64,000 bases of DNA, taken from assembly GCA_007827375.1 (NCBI GenBank), contig VISH01000002.1, positions 2,071,001 through 2,135,000 on the forward strand, written 5' to 3'. Of the stretch, positions 62,406-64,000 are shown one piece after another (positions within the stretch are counted from its first letter, which is position 1; every line of letters starts with the position of its first letter). The translations under genes and the position numbers were made by a program. A model generated the notes under the pieces. It was not told the origin of the DNA and did no database searches. It was given only the letters and a program-made list of their open reading frames with translations. Source of the stretch: Alteromonadaceae bacterium 2753L.S.0a.02. GTDB taxonomy: Bacteria > Pseudomonadota > Gammaproteobacteria > Pseudomonadales > Cellvibrionaceae.

Positions 62406-64000
62406 ATGGGGCATTTTAGTCAGAGTAACCGCTTAATCTCGATCAGTCAGTTTTCTCTGGAAAGCGACACTTTTCTGCTCACTGATTTTACGGGTCAGGA
62501 AGTTATCTCAGGCCTGTACACCTACCACATTACCTGTCTTTCAGAAACGCTGGATGTCAATCCGGACGATATCGTTGGCAAATCCTGCACGGTAACCATT
62601 AACGATGACAACGGCCGGTTTTTTCACGGTTTTATAAACGCGTTTACCTACGGCGAGATTACGGGGCAGGGTGCGGGCGCTACATTTCGTGAATACCAGA
62701 TGCAAATGGTTCCGTGGTTATGGTTTTTAACACAAACCAATAATCACCGTATTTTCCAGGAAAAAAATACCAAAGATATCGTCTCGCAAATCTTTAAAGA
62801 CCTTGGTTTTTCTGATTTTGAGTTTAAAGCTGACGGTGGTATTCCGCGGGAATATTGTATCCAGCATAACGAAAGTGATTATCATTTTGTGTCTCGCTTG
62901 CTGGAAGAAGAAGGCATCGCCTATTTTTTCAAGCATGAAAAATCCAAGCATAAACTGGTTTTGGTTGACCAGAAAAATGCTTATGACGAAGTTGCAGAAA
63001 CCAAATTGGAATATTCCCGAGGTACAAGCGGTGATACGCATGTTTATCAGTGGCAACATTTGTATCAGTTTCGTAAAGGGCAGTGGACTCTAAACGACTA
63101 TAATTTTAAAGAACCGGCCAAAGACTTAACGGCAAATACCGCAACCGCCAGCAAGTTTGCAAAAAATAAATCCTACGAGCACTACGAATATCCCGGTGTT
63201 TATGATTTTGGCAAGGGCAGCGAGTTAGTTAAAGTTCGCCTGGACTCAGAAGAGAGCGATAAAAATAGCATAAGCGGTGCCAGTAATTGTGCGAGCTTTT
63301 ATGCTGGCGGGCGCTTCAATTTGGCGAAACACGAATCCGCTTCGGAAAAAGGCAACTATGTAATCGTAAGTTTGGTGGTTCAAGCTTACGATCATAGCTA
63401 TGGCTTACACAGCACCAGTGGTTCGGGATACAACAATAAATTTGTCACTGTTCCAGCAGATGTCCATATTCGTCCGAAACATACGCACCAGCGACCTGTA
63501 ATGCGTGGGCCACAATCTGCCGTGGTGGTTGGCCCTTCCGGTGAAGAAATATACGTCGACGAACATAATCGCGTAAAGGTTCAGTTTATTTGGGACCGGG
63601 AAGGGAAAAGCGACGAGAACAGCTCTTGCTATTTGCGTGTAATGCAGTCGTGGGCAGGGAACCAGTGGGGAGCTTCCTTTATTCCCCGTATAGGCCATGA
63701 AGTTATTGTAGATTTTCTTGATGGTGACCCCGATCGACCAATCATCACTGGGTCAGTATATAACGGAAAAAATAAACCGCCGTTCCAATCAAAAACCCAA
63801 AGTGGTATTCGGACCCGTTCTACCAAAGATGGCAGTGGCTCCAATTGCAACGAACTGCGTTTTGACGATAAAAAAGGCTCTGAACAGGTTTTTATTCACG
63901 CCGAGAAAAATCTCGATACGGAAGTGGAAAACGATGAGACTCACTCCGTTGATCATAATAGAACCAAAACAATTGGCGATAACGAAACATCAAAAATTGG
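62406..64000 (+). CDS. vgrG: Type VI secretion spike protein VgrG, cut by window end
   Basis: The first 531 codons of VgrG/TssI, the needle tip of the T6SS. gp27-like N-terminal part (about 10-370: QFSLESDTFLL, EGIAYFFKHE, YEYPGVYDFGKG) followed by the gp5-like OB-fold (about 380-460: RVKVQFIWDREG, IPRIGHEVIVDFLDGDPDR). The repeat-rich needle begins near 490-530. ATG 62406 has AAGGAG 12 bases upstream, a little far. A C-terminal effector domain, if present, would be outside the window. Confidence 0.93.
   Translation, partial: MGHFSQSNRLISISQFSLESDTFLLTDFTGQEVISGLYTYHITCLSETLDVNPDDIVGKSCTVTINDDNGRFFHGFINAFTYGEITGQGAGATFREYQMQMVPWLWFLTQTNNHRIFQEKNTKDIVSQIFKDLGFSDFEFKADGGIPREYCIQHNESDYHFVSRLLEEEGIAYFFKHEKSKHKLVLVDQKNAYDEVAETKLEYSRGTSGDTHVYQWQHLYQFRKGQWTLNDYNFKEPAKDLTANTATASKFAKNKSYEHYEYPGVYDFGKGSELVKVRLDSEESDKNSISGASNCASFYAGGRFNLAKHESASEKGNYVIVSLVVQAYDHSYGLHSTSGSGYNNKFVTVPADVHIRPKHTHQRPVMRGPQSAVVVGPSGEEIYVDEHNRVKVQFIWDREGKSDENSSCYLRVMQSWAGNQWGASFIPRIGHEVIVDFLDGDPDRPIITGSVYNGKNKPPFQSKTQSGIRTRSTKDGSGSNCNELRFDDKKGSEQVFIHAEKNLDTEVENDETHSVDHNRTKTIGDNETSKI

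Overview
The window looks like a chromosome segment of a marine, plant-polysaccharide-degrading, nitrogen-fixing gammaproteobacterium of the Cellvibrionaceae, most like Teredinibacter (shipworm symbiont). This placement is inference from three things seen together: a gammaproteobacterial nif block in the order nifS-nifV-cysE-nifW-nifZ-nifM-clpX-nifF, a secreted multi-domain GH10 xylanase, and Pseudomonas/Cellvibrio-type housekeeping blocks (tig-clpP-clpX-lon-hupB-ppiD, split nrdJa/nrdJb, fabY). No database search was possible.

Layout. 1-6734: nif accessory genes. The tail of nifS ends at 44 and is followed by a terminator. nifV then has its own NifA/sigma-54 promoter and leads a tightly packed operon (cysE, a TPR-like gene, nifW, nifZ, nifM, clpX). 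nifF has a separate promoter with two NifA-type upstream sites, one of them inside a 12-bp-stem hairpin. 7735-10602: GH10 xylanase with several carbohydrate-binding modules. 10873-16908: c-di-GMP and two-component signalling (GGDEF protein; REC-REC-PAS-GGDEF-EAL protein; YfiR-like domain fused to a hybrid histidine kinase). 17114-22366: five-gene LolA-like/ABC exporter/outer-membrane-protein operon. 22363-26942: DnaJ-like membrane protein, Ppx/GppA, methyltransferase, MsrA, and a lipoprotein with a zinc-peptidase motif.

26947-31958 (minus strand): polyamine operon speA, carboxynorspermidine/carboxyspermidine dehydrogenase, nspC, ending in a diguanylate cyclase. 32233-36364: ribosome hibernation factor, TIGR01777-type epimerase, small heat-shock protein with a near-perfect sigma-32 promoter and a ROSE-like RNA thermometer, methyltransferase, GlxA/AraC regulator. 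36516-42523: fabY, a cupin-XRE regulator, and fadB-fadA. 42723-52124: tRNA-Leu and the proteostasis block tig-clpP-clpX-lon-hupB-ppiD. 52271-57983: murI, rmuC, a DUF2489-like gene, trmA, tusBCD without tusE, and a Bax-inhibitor-1 family gene. 58142-60998: two-part B12-dependent ribonucleotide reductase. 61705-64000: type VI secretion hcp and the start of vgrG, cut by the window end.

How the genes work together. NifV makes homocitrate for FeMo-co. CysE supplies O-acetylserine for cysteine, the sulphur donor used by NifS. NifW, NifZ and NifM help mature the nitrogenase proteins, and NifF carries electrons to the Fe protein. The second, nif-linked ClpX keeps its zinc finger and the IGF loop for ClpP, so it can be compared with the housekeeping ClpX at 45443. 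The most interesting points are the dual NifA sites at nifF, the sHSP thermometer, the GGDEF gene in the polyamine operon, the LolA-like/ABC/OMP operon, and the YfiR-histidine kinase fusion.
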